A DNA stretch of 64,000 nucleotides from Alteraurantiacibacter aquimixticola (GTDB taxonomy: Bacteria > Pseudomonadota > Alphaproteobacteria > Sphingomonadales > Sphingomonadaceae). Positions 62,062 through 64,000 of the stretch are shown here, one piece after another. A program made the translations under genes and the position numbers. Where the stretch lies: positions 278,599-342,598 of the forward strand of contig NZ_SSHH01000004.1 of the NCBI RefSeq assembly GCF_004965515.1, read 5' to 3'. The notes under the pieces were generated by a model. The model worked only from the letters and a program-made list of their open reading frames with translations, was not told the DNA's origin and made no database searches. The first letter of the stretch is position 1, and every line of letters starts with the position of its first letter.

Positions 62062-62940
62062 CTGAGGGGCAGTACCATCTCCCAATTCACCCTCCCCGGC
62101 TTCGATCTCGACCAATTCGTCCGCGCCACTCTGGACGAGGACTTGGGCGTCGGCCTGCCCGGCGGGGGGCATGACGTGACGGCGGAGAGCGTGATTCCCG
62201 CCGACGCGCGCTTTACCGGCGTGATGGACAGCCGCGATGCGATCGTGGTCGCGGGCCTGCCGGTGGCGGTAGCTTTCTTCCGCGCGCTCGACCCCGAGAT
62301 GGAGATCGAGGTGCTGGTGGAGGAGGGTGCCTCGGTGCAGCCGGGCGCCGACCTGATGCGCCTGTCCGGCAATGCCCGCGCCATGCTGACGGCGGAACGC
62401 AGCGCGCTTAATACCGTGCAGCACCTCTCCGGCATCGCAACCATGACACGCGAATATGTCGATGCGATGGGCGAGACTGACTGCACGCTCCTGGATACCC
62501 GCAAGACCATTCCCGGCCTGCGCATGCTGGAAAAATATGCCACACGCATGGGCGGCGCGCAGAACCACCGCATGGGACTGTGGGATGCGGCGATGATCAA
62601 GGACAACCACGTCCTCGTCGCCGGCAATGTGGGCGAGGCGGTACGACGCGCGGTCGATGCAGGCGTGAAGGACATCATCTGCGAAGTCGACCGGATTGAG
62701 CAGATCGAACCCGCGCTCGCCGCCGGGGCCAGCCACCTCCTGCTCGACAATATGGACCCCGCCACCTTGCGCGAGGCCGTGGCGCTGGTTGCCGGACGCG
62801 TCCCGACCGAGGCTTCGGGCGGCATCAATCTCGACACCATCGCCGCCAAGGCCGCGACAGGCGTGAACTATGTCTCGGTCGGCCGTCTGACGCAAAGCGC
62901 GCCTGCCGCCGATATCGGGCTGGACTTTACGCCCGCCTGA
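62062..62940 (+). CDS. nadC: Nicotinate-nucleotide pyrophosphorylase
   Basis: About 290 aa. Forms nicotinate mononucleotide from quinolinate and PRPP in NAD synthesis. Conserved blocks RNA-x-AERSALNTVQHLSGIATMTR, LDTRKTIPGLRMLEKYATRMGG, NHRMGLWDAAMIKDNH and LLLDNM are intact. The start is unclear: there is no ATG before FTLPGFDLD. The frame is open from the repeat (TTG 62035) with CTG 62062 and ATC 62077 as other candidates; coordinates use 62062 as a compromise. Confidence 0.9.
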   Translation: MRGSTISQFTLPGFDLDQFVRATLDEDLGVGLPGGGHDVTAESVIPADARFTGVMDSRDAIVVAGLPVAVAFFRALDPEMEIEVLVEEGASVQPGADLMRLSGNARAMLTAERSALNTVQHLSGIATMTREYVDAMGETDCTLLDTRKTIPGLRMLEKYATRMGGAQNHRMGLWDAAMIKDNHVLVAGNVGEAVRRAVDAGVKDIICEVDRIEQIEPALAAGASHLLLDNMDPATLREAVALVAGRVPTEASGGINLDTIAAKAATGVNYVSVGRLTQSAPAADIGLDFTPA

Positions 62941-62983
62941 GCCTCTGCCACTCTCCCGCGATCAACGGGAAGGGGGGACATTC

Positions 62984-63394
62984 ATGCGTCCGGATTCAAT
63001 CAGGAATTTCGACCGGCTCTATCTTGGCGCGGTGGCGCTGAGCATGGTCAGCTTCGTGCTCACCTATAGCCAGGTGACCGCGATGTTAGAGGCGGAACTG
63101 GCAGGGTCAGGCGCAGAGGATATCGGCGGTACCGCGCTGATCATCGGCATCGGGATCGGAACGCTGATTTCGCTGGGCCTGTGGTACCTCGTCTCACGCA
63201 TGCGGATCGAATTCATCAAGTGGATCCTGATACTCCTGCTCGTCTACAGCCTCGCCGGCGTGCCGCAATCGCTGGAAATGGGCTTCGGCCTGTCGACAGC
63301 ACTGGGGCTGGTCGGCCTTGCCATGCAGGCGGGCGCGATCTGGTTCCTCGGCCGACCCGATGCCAAGGCATGGTTCGCCGAAAAGCGCGGCTGA
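62984..63394 (+). CDS. 4-TM membrane protein of unknown function
   Basis: 136 aa with four hydrophobic helices (roughly 14-31, 46-67, 75-93 and 97-118). GGGAAGGGGGGA lies upstream of ATG 62984. No motif recognised. It follows nadC on the same strand by 43 bp and overlaps the start of the RNase T2 gene. Confidence 0.75.
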   Translation: MRPDSIRNFDRLYLGAVALSMVSFVLTYSQVTAMLEAELAGSGAEDIGGTALIIGIGIGTLISLGLWYLVSRMRIEFIKWILILLLVYSLAGVPQSLEMGFGLSTALGLVGLAMQAGAIWFLGRPDAKAWFAEKRG

Positions 63395-64000
63395 GCGCAG
63401 CGCTGCTGCTGGCGTTCGCGGGAGCGGCACTGCCCGCAGCCGCGCTGGCGCAAGCCTATCAGTGCTCGCTTCCAGCCGCTCCCTCAGCGGTGCCAGCGAT
63501 CGAGCAGGACGGACCCACGCGGCTGATGCCCGTCAGCGGCTACACGCTCGCTTTATCGTGGAGCCCGGAATTTTGCCGCACACGCGGCGATAGCCCGCGC
63601 CATGCGCGCCAGTGCTCGGGCCGTGAGGGGCGCTTCGGCTTCATCGTCCACGGCTTGTGGCCGAACGGACGCGGCGAGAGCTGGCCGCAATGGTGCCCCA
63701 CGCGCATCGACCTCAACCCCGCCATGGTCCGCCGGAACATGTGCATGACCCCCGATACGCGGCTGCTGGCCCGGCAATGGGCCAAGCATGGCAGCTGCAT
63801 GGGAGTGCAGCCGCAAACCTGGCTGCGCGTCACGCGGGTGCTGTGGAATTCGCTGCGCTGGCCAGATTTCGACCGCCTCTCGCGCCGCGACGACCTGACC
63901 GCTGGCGATATTCGCACGGCCTTTACAGAGGCCAATCCGCATTGGGAGGTCGAACATATCGGCCTGCGGGTGAACTCGCGCGGCTGGCTGCAGGAAATGC
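63370..64000 (+). CDS. Ribonuclease T2 family protein (3' end outside window)
   Basis: Frame from ATG 63370 is open to the right edge (210 codons seen). Signal peptide MVRRKARLSAALLLAFAGAA with cleavage after LAQ, then Cys residues and the two active-site segments: CAS-I FIVHGLWPNG and CAS-II ARQWAKHGSCMG, each with its catalytic His. A secreted or periplasmic RNA-degrading enzyme. It overlaps the 4-TM gene by 25 bp in another frame. Confidence 0.92.
   Translation, partial: MVRRKARLSAALLLAFAGAALPAAALAQAYQCSLPAAPSAVPAIEQDGPTRLMPVSGYTLALSWSPEFCRTRGDSPRHARQCSGREGRFGFIVHGLWPNGRGESWPQWCPTRIDLNPAMVRRNMCMTPDTRLLARQWAKHGSCMGVQPQTWLRVTRVLWNSLRWPDFDRLSRRDDLTAGDIRTAFTEANPHWEVEHIGLRVNSRGWLQEM

Overview
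The window is a 64-kb piece of a GC-rich alphaproteobacterial chromosome, most like a marine sphingomonad of the Erythrobacteraceae type. This rests on the gene repertoire (large TonB receptor, PYROXD2-like and SnoaL-like proteins, DUF6152, DUF2141, MmcB), the gene order rpe / heparinase-like / purH, and an alphaproteobacterial LexA box (GTTC-N7-GTTC). No species name can be given from sequence alone. Coding density is high and both strands are used. One tRNA gene, three copies of a dispersed palindromic repeat and several operator-like palindromes are visible; there is no CRISPR array, transposase, prophage or rRNA.

Region 1 (1-21.3 kb) looks like an accessory catabolic island. It holds a cytochrome P450 (cut by the left edge), a lactonase-like metallo-beta-lactamase, a 3-hydroxyisobutyrate-type dehydrogenase, two SDR dehydrogenases, a PYROXD2-like flavoprotein, two beta-lactamase-fold serine hydrolases, three NTF2/SnoaL-like proteins, a carboxymuconolactone-decarboxylase-like protein, an aromatic-hydroxylase-type flavin monooxygenase, a CmcJ/NvfI-like oxygenase, two MFS carriers and a TonB receptor. 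It resembles a complete route for uptake, oxygenation, ring opening or lactone hydrolysis and oxidation of an unidentified cyclic compound. A perfect 14-bp palindrome between two divergent genes may be its operator. A PilZ protein, a GT39-like membrane glycosyltransferase and small proteins are inserted near 3-5 kb.

Region 2 (21.4-39.3 kb) is mostly housekeeping: ihfB, a YtrA-type GntR regulator, a POT peptide transporter, a tandem amidohydrolase pair (the second without its metal ligands), an alpha/beta hydrolase, dxs, a Zur-like regulator, msrA with a 34-residue ORF in front, purH, a heparinase-like protein, rpe, a DUF2141 protein, a diacylglycerol kinase overlapping a Tam41-like putative CDP-diacylglycerol synthase, and an M20 amidohydrolase.

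Region 3 (39.4-49.7 kb) is a chemotaxis cluster: a divergent CheB-like protein with a degenerate esterase site, then mcp, a STAS protein, cheA, cheR, cheB, cheD, cheY, cheW, a short helical protein with a CheZ-like DxxxQ motif, and a soluble globin-coupled receptor. No flagellar or pilus genes are present in the window.

Region 4 (49.8-64 kb) contains tRNA-Arg(CCG) with a nearby duplicate of its 3' end, a divergent DUF6152 / secreted-protein pair, mmcB under a LexA box, an XRE regulator with two paralogous 4-TM proteins, a fatty-acid-hydroxylase family enzyme with DUF2141, a PAS protein, an App1-type phosphatidate phosphatase, an M48 protease, a DsbA-like protein, a LytS/LytR two-component pair, nadC, a small membrane protein and the start of an RNase T2.
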